The notes beneath the pieces are model-generated. The model was not told the origin of the DNA. It saw nothing but the letters and a program-made list of their open reading frames with translations, and searched no databases. Below are positions 11,735 through 23,515 of a stretch of 42,293 nucleotides of DNA, piece by piece. A program made the position numbers and the translations under genes. Position 1 is the first letter of the stretch; every line of letters starts with the position of its first letter. The DNA is taken from assembly GCA_014904985.1 (NCBI GenBank), contig MU129258.1, positions 1 to 42,293 of the forward strand, in the 5' to 3' direction. This DNA comes from Hydnum rufescens UP504 (Eukaryota > Basidiomycota > Agaricomycetes > Cantharellales > Hydnaceae).

Positions 11735-12457
11735 NNNNNNNNNNNNNNNNNNNNNNNNNNNNNNNNNNNNNNNNNNNNNNNNNNNNNNNNNNNNNNNNNN
11801 NNNNNNNNNNNNNNNNNNNNNNNNNNNNNNNNNNNNNNNNNNNNNNNNNNNNNNNNNNNNNNNNNNNNNNNNNNNNNNNNNNNNNNNNNNNNNNNNNNNN
11901 NNNNNNNNNNNNNNNNNNNNNNNNNNNNNNNNNNNNNNNNNNNNNNNNNNNNNNNNNNNNNNNNNNNNNNNNNNNNNNNNNNNNNNNNNNNNNNNNNNNN
12001 NNNNNNNNNNNNNNNNNNNNNNNNNNNNNNNNNNNNNNNNNNNNNNNNNNNNNNNNNNNNNNNNNNNNNNNNNNNNNNNNNNNNNNNNNNNNNNNNNNNN
12101 NNNNNNNNNNNNNNNNNNNNNNNNNNNNNNNNNNNNNNNNNNNNNNNNNNNNNNNNNNNNNNNNNNNNNNNNNNNNNNNNNNNNNNNNNNNNNNNNNNNN
12201 NNNNNNNNNNNNNNNNNNNNNNNNNNNNNNNNNNNNNNNNNNNNNNNNNNNNNNNNNNNNNNNNNNNNNNNNNNNNNNNNNNNNNNNNNNNNNNNNNNNN
12301 NNNNNNNNNNNNNNNNNNNNNNNNNNNNNNNNNNNNNNNNNNNNNNNNNNNNNNNNNNNNNNNNNNNNNNNNNNNNNNNNNNNNNNNNNNNNNNNNNNNN
12401 NNNNNNNNNNNNNNNNNNNNNNNNNNNNNNNNNNNNNNNNNNNNNNNNNNNNNNNNN
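11735..12457. other. Assembly gap of 723 unknown bases
   Basis: An uninterrupted run of N. Open frames that span it have no meaning. The sequence to the left and right shows no obvious continuity. Confidence 1.
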
Positions 12458-13080
12458 ACCAGGGTGTCAAACTCCATCAAGGGTTAGCTCCAAGCCTCCT
12501 TCCTTGCATAATCTGAAGACCCACTGATAGCTCCTTACGATTGGGATTTTAGCAATCTGCACTGAAATTCACGTTCAATGTTGTGAGACTTCAGGTCTCG
12601 TCTCATGCAAGTGGAAGTTGCCTAAGCGGTCTGAGATTACGTGATCAACCGCATTCCCGGCGGCGAGAGCATGGAATGGAGAAAGGGAGCTAGCAGGTAG
12701 CTGCAGCCCCCTTACTCTGGGAACCGCTAAGGCAACTTCGGAGCGCACGAGAAACTGAGAGGCAAGACTATGCCACCCAAACTCGGCGCAGTGTTTTGGT
12801 TGACAAAAGGGAAGGTGGGTGGGTGAGAATTGATGTGTTGCTTGGCCGTACAGCGCGTGTACAAGCAAGTTGGCCAGGGGAAGGGGGGGAATGAGACAGT
12901 GAATGCTAATTCGAAGCGTACTGAACAAATCGAATTACATAATCATTCATTTCACTCAGTTCGCTTTATTTGCGCTTATCTGGCCTCTAAACGAGTTGCT
13001 CGTGCCTCGGACTAGTTTAGGCAAGTAAACTTGTCAACTTTTATGCCGAATTGTGTGGTCATGCATGCAAACTCGCATGG
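12458..13080. other. No recognisable gene between gap and LINE
   Basis: This stretch holds only short open frames, with no family signature or clear repeat. Confidence 0.4.
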
Positions 13081-15920
13081 CGAGTGGCACAGCGCGAGCT
13101 CACATCCATAGTTCAAAGTTCAGTCCAGACCGGGTATCATCCAGACTCTTCCATAGCGCCCTGGTCGTCACCCTCAGAGAACCGAACAAGCCAGACTACA
13201 CACAACCTAGGGCATACAGACTGATCCAACTACTTGAAGTACTCGGTAAAGTGATCGAACGTATTGTATCTAACAGACTCTCCCATCTCGCCAGCACTCA
13301 CGAGCTCCTCCCACCCATCCAATTTGGCGGGATGAAAGGAAGGCGGCAGATGACGTCACACTTGCGACAATGCATGACATCGAAGCAGCCCTCAACCATA
13401 AACTAGTTGCCACCTCTCTCACCTTGATATCACTGGTTTCTTTGATTTCGTCTCACACCCCCATCTCCTTGCCACTCTCCGGGACAAAGGCATCCCCCTC
13501 CCCCTTGTCAAGTGGATCTCTTCATTCTTGACCAACAGATGCACATCTCTGCTCCTGGACGGCCACTGAGGAAATGCAAGCAACTAAAACAGGGATCCCA
13601 CAGGGCAGCTGTGTCTCACCCATTCTAGCTGCATTCTTCTCTGCGCCCTTGATCGATTCTATCAACGCAGCTACCTCGAGGAAAAGTCCCCCCAAAGCCT
13701 TAGATGTAGGATCCTGTCTGACGCTCCCCGAAAGCCATCGACTGTACTCTATGTCGACGACGGAAACTTCCTCGCCTTCTCCAAAACTCTTAAAATGAAT
13801 AATCATATCTGCCGACTCGCTTACATAGCAGCAGACTGCTGGCTAGACGAACGCGGCCTCTCTCTAGACTTCGTCAAAACTGGTGTTACCCACTTCATGC
13901 GCGTACGTCAAGAACCCTGTGACCTCATCATCCCAGCCTCGAACGATAGACCCCGAAGAGTGATCAAGCACTCCAAAGAGACCAAATGGCTGGGAATCAT
14001 CTGGGATTCAAAACTAACGTTCACTCCCCACGTCCGCAAGGTCACAGACAAGGCACTGAGAGCCATCAACGCCATGTCTATCCTTGGCAACTCTACAGGC
14101 GGAATGCACCACACCCAACGCTGCCTAATATACCTTGGGGGAATTGTTCCAATCATGACCTACGGAGTACCGACATGGTGGAACTACCGATCACGCATAC
14201 AAAACTACTCTCTAGCGTTCAGAATCGTGCCCTCCGCACCATATCGGGAGCGTTCAGAATGACCCCAATTTATGCTTTTGAGATCGAATGCTCAATCCCC
14301 CAGTTGACCTTAGAATAGAGTTCATTATCCGACGTGCAGCTAATCGCTTTGCCAAACTAGATGCCGACAACCCTGTAATTAGCCGCCTCCCCGCAACCGA
14401 TCCCACTTCATCCCCACAGATTCCAACACCCCCTTTCCCTATCCCGCATCCAGCCCGCTGTCGCTTCAAATCAACGAACATCCGTATCCGAAAAACGACT
14501 GAAAAGGACAAGGAGTGTATAAGGATATGGAAAATGGCCCGCACGTTCAACCGTGATGTGGAAATTACACTACTCTGGAGCGAGCCACCCTGGGCACGAA
14601 CCTTTGACAATTTTGACAACCGCCTAAGACTCACTATCCCAACAAACGAAGCTGGGGAATCACGAAAGAAGGAGTGGGCGCTGGAGCACAAGAAAGAGGC
14701 TAAGAAACTTTCCAACGATGAGTCTTGTTTCTTAATGCACACTGATGGATCACTTTCGTTCGACCGTGGCTCTCGTAAAACTGGATTCGGATATGCAGCC
14801 TTTCGTCGTGGCAATTTTTTGCTCCAAGGAAAAGGCGGCACCGGACCTCGTGTGGAAGTATACGATGCCGAGATGGAAGGCCTCGCCCAAGCAGCTGAAC
14901 ACTTCACATCTTGGCTAGACACACACCGTCCGACAACGCTCCCCCTGCACATTATCTTCTACTCAGATAACACCGCGGCCCTCCAGCGCATATTCCCCAC
15001 CACCCCAGGCATCGCCCAAAATCAATCATCCCGTTTCAGAGGGTGCATCCTTAAGCTCCTCGACGAACGTCCAGCGTGCAAAATCGAGTTGAAATGGGTC
15101 CCGGGTCACCACAAGATCAGGGGCAACGAGAAAGCCGACACCCTAGCGAAAAGCGGATCACTCCTCCCCTCCATATACCCATACTCAGCATCTAACGCGT
15201 ATGTCGGCAACTTGAACAACCAACGCCTGCTCAAAGACTGGCCACTACGATGGGCGAACGATCCCTCACAAAACTGGCCCACAGAGTATTCTATGTGCAA
15301 CGTCTTCTGCGTCTTAGCAAACCATTCAAATCACTCTCGCGAAATCATTCAGCGACGAGTCCAATGCGTACGGGACACGCCTTCATAGGCCAATACTATA
15401 AACGTTTTGTACCAGACGAAAACGAGACATGCTGCTGCGGGGAACGCCTCGAAACACGAACCCACATCCTCCTAAACTGCCCTTGTACGACGACTGGAGA
15501 CCCCTACTCCTGGACTCAGAAGGCATAATTAACATCACTGATCTCTTCGGAACCGACGCGCGATCTGAGCGCACTTCTAAGTTCATTGACCTCAGTGGAG
15601 CGTACGAGAAAAAGTCATCCGAATAACGATTCCCTACGATACAAGACAACCCGCCGACGAAGGCCGCTTCCAATCTCGGTTACGATCCCGTCGACGAAAG
15701 TGTGAAGCGGACACCAAGGACTCCGTTTGGCATTGGGTGTGGTATCTCAGGTCCAAGGGTCTGGACGTCTGCGGTCATGGACGTCTTCTCTATTTTTATT
15801 TCCTCTTCAGTGTATGTACGATACCCCCTGGACCTTCGGTCCCCTGCCCTTGGCGCCCCTTGGGAGCAGCGGGTAGTTGCAGGCTAAATATCGAGATATT
15901 CATCATCATCATCATCTACA
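13081..15920 (+). mobile_element. 5'-truncated non-LTR retrotransposon (LINE) with RT and RNase H
   Basis: This is an ORF2-like remnant. The reverse transcriptase begins near ALVVTLREPNKPDYTQPRAY (about 13155-13215) with LLEVLGKVIERIVSNRL, then LDITGFFDFVSHPHL. The catalytic YVDD box is at 13750-13761. The C-terminal RT part reads KTGVTHFMRVR and KWLGIIWDSKLTFTPHV. RNase H follows in a new frame (14288-15388) with HTDGS, DAEMEGL, YSDNTAAL and NEKADTLA, the four acidic positions in order. A terminal zinc-knuckle-like CCCGERLETRTHILLNCPC lies near 15430-15490. A short (ATC)n tract at 15899-15916 looks like the 3' tail. At least four frame changes and a stop near 13570 make it inactive. The endonuclease and ORF1 are absent. 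RNase H fits the Tad1/I group; I cannot assign the clade more finely. Confidence 0.9.
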
Positions 15921-16430
15921 GGACCCGCACGGTCATCGGGTACTTGGCGCCAGTCGTTTGGCAAAGGGTTCGCTTCGACGTGCGATAAATAGTCCAGCGC
16001 GCGCTGGATCGGATCCAATCTGCCGTACAAGCACTATGAATCTCGAGCAATAGATACGAGAAGTAAGATACGATGAACCTTTCCTCAAGCCTCTCAATTA
16101 TTTGCCTGTCAACCTTGTAGTTTTGTCTCTGGCGCTGGCGCACATTCTCTTATAGAGGATTCGAAGGGCGTTGTGCAGCACTTGGCTAACCCGGCCAAGC
16201 GGTATCAACAGCCACTTGATGACTATAAGATGGCGGATCTCTGTCGAATACATCACTCCATACTGTAGCATATTCATTGTTATCGATAAATTACTGGGAC
16301 CCACAATCCCCAAAATTAGACAATTTCTAACTCATCATCATCATGTACGTGCAAAGAGCGCGAGGAAAGAGTAGTAGCTGAGGATCCGGCTCCAATTGCA
16401 TTCGGTTGTTTCACCGACGACGCGCTTGGG
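15921..16430. other. No recognisable gene
   Basis: The minus strand has an open frame at 16098-16313 continuing near 15916-16143, without recognisable motifs. A second TCATCATCATCAT run at about 16332 resembles the LINE tail but has no element attached. Confidence 0.35.
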
Positions 16431-18660
16431 GGGGCGGCGGGGATGCTTACCCCGGACCGAATCTTGGGCCCAGGCCAGGGCCCAAGTTTGACTTTGGGCT
16501 TGGACGACTGAAGTTCATTCAGTACCTGGACCTGAATAGAGGATCAAGCTATTATTTACTTAAAGAGTTAAAAGTATTGAGACTCACAGTCTTTTCATCA
16601 TCTCGAAGTCTCTTTCCCTGCTTTGCCGTAGGATCAAATCTAATGCGCTGGATATCCGTCGCAGAGAACACCCTTTTTCGAGGCCGGGAATCTTCACTAC
16701 TTGCGACGTCGTTGTCCCTATCCTTCGGACCAGGCTTGACGAGTTTTCCGAGGATAGCCTCCCTTGCCTTGGCGAGTGTTTTGGCTCCCTCACTGTTTCC
16801 TCCATCCTTCTCCAGCAGTTTCTGAAGTTCGAGTTCTTGCACCTCAGCTTCCCTTTTCCTCTTCTTTCTCTCATGCTTTTCGCGGCCCATAGCTTCGCCG
16901 ACGTACTCCGGACCGCTAGAAGAAAAGGAAATGACTTGACCGGGCAGGACGTATGTTGTACTTCCACCTAAGGATGCAGAAGTCTTTGTGGCGGAAGGAT
17001 TTGAGCCTGCGCGAGGGAGGAGGTCCCACTTTCTCGCCGTGTCGGGTGCCGTTGAGCCACGGTGCAGTGGGCCGGACGTGGATGCCATCCCACTCGTTCT
17101 GAGATATAATAAGAGTCATTGCGGATGTAGACCTACGTGAAAAAGAAAGAAAAAACCCTGGACGGGCCTAACCCAGTGGAAAACTCGGCCTGGAGGCGCG
17201 TCGACTCTGAATAGAGTGCTCGATATGGTACTCGCATATCTCGCTAACCCGCAGATCGCACCATGAACCGCAATGTTTTCCGTCTCTCTTTAGCGCGTGG
17301 CAAGTACCAAGATCTCTGGACTGGCCGATGATCACTATAGAACTTGCATTTTCGGGAGTTAGTGCAAGGACGTTATCTGTCGGATGGGGTTTGGCTGCTC
17401 CTTTCTACCATAGAAGGGTCCGGCCGGTTAGAGGGTGCATCCCTAATATAATAAAATGAATGCGCACCTGGAAGGGTTTCAGTATCTTTGAATTCAAGAT
17501 CGCTATAACTGTTCCTTGGCGAAAGTTGGCGCAAGCTTCAAATGCCCCACCACTCCCACCACGATATACACGATCAGAAAGCCCGTCAAAATTCCGGATA
17601 GTAGAGTAACTGTCCGCCTCGAAGAGAATGAGATTAAGGACTGCACCGCCCTTGATCACCGCTTTGGAACTCTGAGAATCTGACCCTGTACGGCCGAAGT
17701 CGACGAGCTTTAGTGTGAGATATTTGCGACCCGATGTCTTCTTCGGGCCATCACCAGACGAGTCTGCAGTGGACTTGGCACGGAGACGGATATTGGACCA
17801 CATTCTGCGATGACGGTTATGGTAACCCTATCCCCTGCGAGGGGTACTTCATAAGCCTGTCGACTGGGCGTAAGTCGAGCGACAAAAGACAGGCGCGATG
17901 GCGAAATATAGTATCAGCCTCTAAGATACTCTTGAAGGTCTTCATGGGAGAACTCCTGTGATCTGACATTAGGATTATAATGACATTACACAAATGTGAT
18001 TTGTGAGAGAAGTAAATATTGATATGTGAATTCAGCTCGTGGCGTTTGAAATGAGGGTCATCGAATGGTGGTGGATAGTCTATGGATGGTGGCCCCACTG
18101 GCACCTCAGTTTGAGCCAGAACTTCAGTTTTGGGGTGATTTAACTGGTCCAGAGCATCGGCCACCTGTGAGGGACGAGCGACTGTGGGAACGGGGTCCGA
18201 GCGTTTTTCTGCGATGAGAATTAAATTCAGGTCCGGGAGACTAGATGACGGCTTTTGTGGCAGGGGACGCGCCTTTGTCAGCGGTTCGCTTGAACGCAAG
18301 AGCAGAAAGGCGACGTGAGGGGTATGTGCCATGGGTATCCTTAGATTCCTTCTTTGGCGATATCGATGGGGTCACGGGGACGCGTGTATCGTGTGTTCGC
18401 ATTTCTCCTCCTCGTGGACCAGCTCGGCATCGAGTTCTGCCTGCAGGGCCGCCATCCGGGCACGCAATTGTCGTTCCTTCTCGGAGGACAATTGTTCCAT
18501 GTGCGGCCGGTTTTCTCCGAAAACAGGCCTGTTTAGACTCCTCAAATATCACCGATGGGCCTGCAGCTATGGTCGTTGACCCATCTGCTGTGGACTTACG
18601 ATTATCGCTGGAAGAAGAAGGTTCGTCATCACTCACCCTGAATCCTTCATCCATGAAGCC
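16431..18660 (-). pseudogene. MCM10: DNA replication factor Mcm10, damaged
   Basis: Reading down from 18660: an N-terminal coiled coil (SSEKERQLRARMAALQAELD) and basic SPKK segment, then SIDYPPPFDDPHF before the OB-fold. The core carries HEDLQEYLRG-stop-YYISPSRLS (about 17930-17890), where the stop is TGA at an expected Arg, then RKYLTLKLVDFGRTG, GAVLNLILFEADS, YRGGSGGAFEACA and VIAILNSKILKPFQ (about 17720-17450). Then come GSTTYVLPGQVISF and YVGEAMGREKHERKKRKREA (about 16960-16850), FSATDIQRIRFDPTAK (about 16650) and, after an intron, VQVLNELQSSKPKVKLGP ending near 16440. All main family landmarks appear in order. Frame changes occur between the N-terminal blocks and near 17800, and the exon joining the OB-fold to GSTTYVLPG is unclear. 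Mcm10 links the CMG helicase to polymerase alpha. Because it is essential, a good copy should exist elsewhere, or these lesions are sequencing errors. Confidence 0.85.
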
Positions 18661-19036
18661 AGTCTACCTATGAATACCTAGAAACTTTACAACGCCGGAG
18701 GCTCGAAGTCGATGGCGTAACGTACGGAAAATATCCAAGAAACTACAGACCTATGTCATGGTGCTTCGCAACTATCAAGAAAGGGCCATGACCAGGATGC
18801 GGGAGACTTCTGGTGTACATCCTCTGGATGAGCCGCGGAGGGCGCTTGAAGTCGAATCGGGGGCCTTTCTGCTAGTAATGCAGAAGAGTTCACTCGTGGT
18901 TCAGCCCAAAATCATGCAAGCACAGGAGTATGGACTAACAAAGGAGCGAATAAGTCTGTATTCCCATATAGTGTGCTGTTTCTGCCTTGAATCTAACGGT
19001 GGAGTCCTCATTTTTATTTCATTTCTATGTATCTCC
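18661..19036. other. No recognisable gene
   Basis: Intergenic between the start of the MCM10 remnant and the left arm of the inverted duplication. Only short frames are seen. Confidence 0.4.
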
Positions 19037-19535
19037 CAGTGATCACCCCGAAGGCACGTCTACATGTCGCACGCAGGCCGTGACTCTAGCAATGCTGAAG
19101 TGACCCGCCTCTATAGATGAATATCCTCCAAATTCCAATAATAGATGAGTTCAGCGCATCCAGTAAATCAAAGCAGACTGCCGAATTTGCGGCCGAGAAA
19201 GGACTTTGGACGCAAAATCCTCGCCGAACACCTGGCTCTCATCGTGGTTCCTTTTCACTCTCCCCCACAATCACCGATCCAGAGGTTATCCCTATATAGT
19301 TCGGCCTCTGCGTTTTCTTCTTTGATGTATCCCTCGAAATTTACTTTGTTTGCAGCTTCTTTCAACGCTTCAGTGGAGCTAGTACTGTTGCAATATGGAT
19401 ATAATTGATTCAGGTCAGGAGTAAAATTGTGCGACACAAGTCTCTGAGACCAGAATGGAGAGGACTCTTCCAGAGGGAATGTCTGGCGTCATCTACATCT
19501 GCCATGGGTGAAGCTCGTGCACTGATGACACACTT
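19037..19535. repeat. Left arm of ~0.5-kb inverted duplication
   Basis: This arm is the reverse complement of 20757-21235 along its length. For example GATCACCCCGAAGGCACGTC at the left edge matches GGACGTGCCTTCGGGGTGATC on the right, and CAATATGGATATAATTGATT pairs with AATCAATTATATCCATATTG. The left copy has ~24 extra bases (about 19348-19372) and many small indels. The minus strand of this arm holds an unrecognised open frame with FTPDLNQLYPYCNSTSSTEA. Confidence 0.85.
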
Positions 19536-20059
19536 GGAATTTTCGCGCACCCTGCGTCTTGCAGACGGTCCTTCTTGCTTTCTGTCACCACCTGCCCACC
19601 CTCTGGAGAGTTCTGGCCAAAGTTGTGAGAACCCGCCCGCCCGAGCCCACCCGCCCGGCACAGTCGGCCGGTCTCCAGTTTCTCATGCACGAGCTTCCAC
19701 CTTCGAGTGGAATCTTTCACACATCCCGCCAGGACTATCTAAAGTAAGATCTTAGCGCATAAGTTCACTAGCCTCAGCAACGACAGGCGATAATCACGTG
19801 GTACATGGTATTCGCGCTGAGGGAAGAATAGTCAAATGAATATGGAAACCAAAGACTATAAATAAGCCTGAGGGAACTCTGAATTCTTGAATATCGCGAG
19901 AGAATTCTGAGAGAGTGTGCTGAGAAATTTGATAGAGGAAGGGGTGAAAGAGGGGGGGGGAGGGAGAAAAAAAGTGGGTGTGGAGTCAAAATTAATTTTG
20001 GAACAATCGGCCCGCCATACTGAAGGGCTTCTGCAGAGCCCTGAAGCCAGACAACTACG

Positions 20060-20612
20060 ATCGATATGAGATCATGGATATCCAATACCCCCATAGATCT
20101 TCGATCAAGACATCCTTTAATCAAACAGCAAGACTTTCTTCAGATCGATGTAGCAACAAATGCTGGACAATGGGATGTCATTAGGTTTGAGCTTCGTTCT
20201 CAACTTTGTGCCGCAGGCTCGAGACCGAGGTGAAAATCACCCGGGAGATGTGAGTGATAGTCGTCAACTGAGAACTCTGCTCTGTATATAGGGAAAATGC
20301 TGCGTCTTGCGCACATATTCCTTCGGACTAGAGGAGTCTTGTTCATTGTGCTTCCTCTCCCATATGTTCAAAACTCGCGATATCTGGACTTTCAGCGACT
20401 AACAGAAATTCTTGCGGCGGTGGGTTTCTCCATCGTCAAAGAGCGCCATAAGCAAGGTGGGAAGTTGATATATGTCCTCTGTCGGGCAGAGCAGTTGTCT
20501 GTTAGCGGAGAGCAGACTCACCTGGGGGAGGAGATTGCACCTGAATTATCAGCGGACTGGGCGGCGATAGAAATAATTTCGTCATTCTCTTGTGACATGC
20601 ATGTATGTCTCT
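20060..20612 (+). pseudogene. BMT2: 25S rRNA adenine-N1 methyltransferase Bmt2-like, C-terminal part
   Basis: The first block reads NTPIDLRSRHPLIKQQDFLQ then AGQWDVI and, after a one-base shift, LSFVLNFVPQARDRG (about 20085-20230). An intron of about 60 nt ends ATATAG, and the second block reads MLRLAHIFLRTRGVLFIVLP then LPYVQNSRYLDF and RHKQGGKLIYVLCR to about 20500. PIDL, WDVI-SLS and VLPLPCVxNSRY are hallmarks of the Bmt2/SAM-dependent rRNA methyltransferase family that modifies a 25S adenosine. The N-terminal third is not seen. The fragment lies between the two arms of an inverted duplication, suggesting it was trapped in a rearrangement. It is probably not a functional copy. Confidence 0.75.
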
Positions 20613-20756
20613 AGAGCCGGACTTTGGCACAGTGACTCCATGGTCCCCTTCTAATAAGACACCTTTGCCTCCCGAACCGTCCGTCCCACGCTGCAGTCTA
20701 CAAGATGTAACGGCAATATTACTGTACCACAAAGTGGGCGAAAATTCTTAAGTACA

Positions 20757-21235
20757 GTCGTCAGTGCACGAGCTTCGCGCACGGTAGACACTGTAATGGA
20801 TGACGCCAGACATTCCCTCAGGAAGAGTCCTTCTCTCCATTCTGGTCTCAGAGACTTGTGTCACGATTTTACTCCTTACCTGAATCAATTATATCCATAT
20901 TGCAACAGTACTAGCTCCACTGAAATGTGAATTTCGAGGGGTACATCAAAGAAGAAAACCCAGAGGTCAAACTATATGGGATAACCTCTGATCGAAATTG
21001 TGGGGGAGACTGAAAAGGAACCACAATGAGAGCCAGGTGTTTCAGCGAGGATTTTGGGGTCCAAGTCTTTTCTCGGCCGCAAATTCGGCAGTCCGCTTTG
21101 ATTTACTGGACACGCTAAACTCATACTATTATGAATTTGGAGGATATTTCATCTATAGAGGCGGTCACTTCAGCATTGCTAGAGTCACGGCCTGCGTGCG
21201 ACATGTGGACGTGCCTTCGGGGTGATCATTGGGTG
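20757..21235. repeat. Right arm of ~0.5-kb inverted duplication
   Basis: The inverted partner of 19037-19535, separated by about 1.2 kb that contains the BMT2 fragment. The similarity ends at TCGGGGTGATCATTGGGTG on this side. See the left-arm entry for matched segments. Confidence 0.85.
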
Positions 21236-21656
21236 TATATAGAAATGAGGTGAAAATGAGGCGATCAATGCATGGGACAGGGACCCACCTATCAAGGTAT
21301 TCATCTTTATTTCCATCCAGTCAGCTGTGTTCCCAAAAAAGTCAGGGCCGACACCGGAACAGAGGTCTGCACTAATCGTACCCTTTTTCGAAGGTCAACG
21401 GTTCACTAACCACCATGATGATGTTTCTCCCGCTTGTCAGACTTAGACATCTCTCTTCCGTGATCATTGTATATAGAATGAGATGAAATGAGGCGATCAA
21501 TCATGGGACAGAAGGTTTCGTCTTATTCCATCCAGTCAGCTGTGTCCCAAAAATCGGGACCGGGAACAGAGGTTGACTAATCGTACCTTTTCGAGTCAAC
21601 GGTCACTGCACCATGATAATGTTCTCCGCTTATCAGACTTGGACATCCTGTAGTGC
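21223..21656. repeat. Imperfect tandem duplication (~240 bp and ~195 bp copies)
   Basis: Copy 1 (about 21223-21460) and copy 2 (21461-21656) start TGATCATTG and end with CAGACTTRGACATC. Copy 2 is shorter almost only through scattered one- to few-base losses, often in doublets or homopolymers. An example is CCCAAAAAAGTCAGGGCCGA against CCCAAAAATCGGGACCGG. Confidence 0.75.
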
Positions 21657-21734
21657 CCGCCAGGTGCATATTCACTGAACGTCGTTCCCGATGAGAAATA
21701 CTATCGTGCGCGTGTAGTCTCAAAGTCAACATTA

Positions 21735-22735
21735 GATGGCACACGATCTGGAATGACATAAACGTACGAGGGATGCGGCTTCATCGTACTTGGATGAGAT
21801 GTATCGCGAGGCGACAATCGTTGAGCCGTCCGTCACGAAGAAGTTCAAGAGACTTGGCTGTTCCATGAGCGTTAGCCACGGCAATACGATGAATGAAAAT
21901 TTTCTCCATACTTCGGTAATATTGGCTTCCCGCGCCAGTTCATTCAAATGTCGAATGGTTTCTAGGACCGCATCGCGCAAAACCGCGGGGGAGAACTCCC
22001 GGGCATGGACATCCGGCAATTTGGAGAGATATAGGGCAAACGCCCACTCAGAATCTTGTAGAAGGCACTTAGACATATTCTAAAGAGATATGCGCATGGA
22101 CTCCTCGACTCACCCGTGTTGCCTTGTGGGACCAGGAAAAGCTCGTCTGAGAGGCTGGCCTGCAGCTTACGCTTGATTTTGTCGAATTCTGCAATACCTC
22201 CGTTATGCATGAACTATAAATATGGGGAGATTGATAGTATCCAGATTAGGAGATTCTGAAGATCAAGGCTGACCATGATTTTCTCGTAGGACCAAGGGTG
22301 ACAGTTGTCTTGTGAGAGAGAGCCTGCAGTGGTTGCTCGCACATGGCCGAAGACGAGGGGACTCTTCGTCTTCTCGGCTATTCGATTCAAGCTCGAATTA
22401 TTCCACGCCTTGATTGCGATCTGTCAGAGTCGAGAAGCCGTAGAGGGGACGGTCGCGTACCGGAGTAATAGACTTGAACAGACAAGGCTGATGACCCAGC
22501 TCTTCATCCACGACGGAGTCGTACCAGCCTTGATGACAATTGTGTTTTTAGCATTACCCAGGCCACCACGAGGACGAAATACCAACCGACACCAAACCCG
22601 TCGCCATTAATTGGTCTCCGCAGATCCAAGCGTAGACGACTGTCGAAGGCCTGATTTATAATTGAATGCCGTGGCCGTGTCAGGAGTTACAAAACCTTGT
22701 AAATAATTTTTCCCTCCAATTTTGCCATTAGATAC
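21735..22735 (-). pseudogene. DUG3: Glutamine amidotransferase Dug3 (glutathione degradation), partial
   Basis: Reading down from 22735: LLTRPRHSIINQAFDSRLRL and INGDGFGVGWY are the class II amidotransferase start. Then come LGHQPCLFKSITP, AWNNSSLNRIAEKTKSPLVF, GHVRATTAGSLSQDNCHPW, MHNGGIAEFDKIKRKLQASL, LQDSEWAFALYLSKLPD, REFSPAVLRDAVLETIRHLN, and finally FFVTDGSTIVASRYISSKYD-EAASL near 21770. This order and spacing match Dug3, the subunit that with Dug2 hydrolyses glutathione in fungi. The catalytic Cys2 and initiator are not visible in frame at the 5' end, where the sequence decays above 22690. Several frame changes are needed between blocks, and introns can explain only some. The gene is head-to-head with VTC1. 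Confidence 0.85.
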
Positions 22736-22944
22736 CCCATACATGGGCAAGTTGTATTGGTGTGGTACTTTTTACAGCCACAACACTAGCGATCGACAAC
22801 TCAGCAGTCCAACGATGATGTCAATGTGTTATCCACTGACCGACACATGTTTCAAGGATATCACTTGTTGGGAAGATGAAAGCCAGAAGAAGAGGGTGTG
22901 ATAAGGGGGAGCGCGTGGCATTCTAGGTTCCCACGGTCACGACT

Positions 22945-23515
22945 CGGATTTCTCCAACCTCTCCTTCAGCGTACAGCTCAAAAGCGCATTGCTCTTCCTG
23001 TCAGAGTAGAGCCTAAAGTATTCTTCGCTAATGAACGCAGTGTGTACATCTATGTTCTGTTGGCTACGGTGTCTCTAATGGATCTTGGTGACGATGGCTT
23101 CACTTCACTGTTGTGCTTGGGGGTCTTTCTGTCGGGTTGCTAAACTTTGGTGAAAAGTACACGCCGCTCCTGTGTTTTTGACCCTCCCACACCTATCTAT
23201 CATTCAATAACTGCGGGTAGGTAGGCAAAATTAGCGTGGGCATGTTTTCGCTTATCGGTAATTTATATTCGTGTTTACTATGGCCCCTCATTTGCTTTTG
23301 CAGCCATGGCTATCATGGTATACGCTCCCGCGACATATCACTGGCGTGCATCCGCCATTCGACGTCGCAACGCAGGCCCATATGACGATCGTCTCGGTCC
23401 GGTAAGATCATGCCACTGTCACCTACTCGTTGTAAACGCTCGGAATGCTCATTGATTTGTTTTCTCCAACAGACTGTTCTTTGCTTTTTTCTTCTAGGTG
23501 TGCAAATGTGGTCCC
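22945..23515 (+). pseudogene. VTC1: Vacuolar transporter chaperone 1-like (VTC1), damaged
   Basis: Exon 1 reads [28 protein letters not shown] (22958-23041), the strongly conserved DUF202/VTC1 start. It should be followed by [12 protein letters not shown]. Instead ~60 nt intervene and the frame resumes [20 protein letters not shown] (about 23093-23150) without a usable AG acceptor. After an intron come [33 protein letters not shown] (23304-23402), a GTAAGA donor, and a last exon TVLCFFLLGVQMWSQ (23473-23515) corresponding to the third membrane helix. VTC1 is a small three-helix subunit of the vacuolar polyphosphate polymerase complex. Three helices are present but the broken first junction makes function doubtful. 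Confidence 0.8.

Noticed and set aside
11470..12527. Very long open frames on both strands across 11.5-12.5 kb
   Set aside because: They consist of the 723 unknown bases and carry no coding information.
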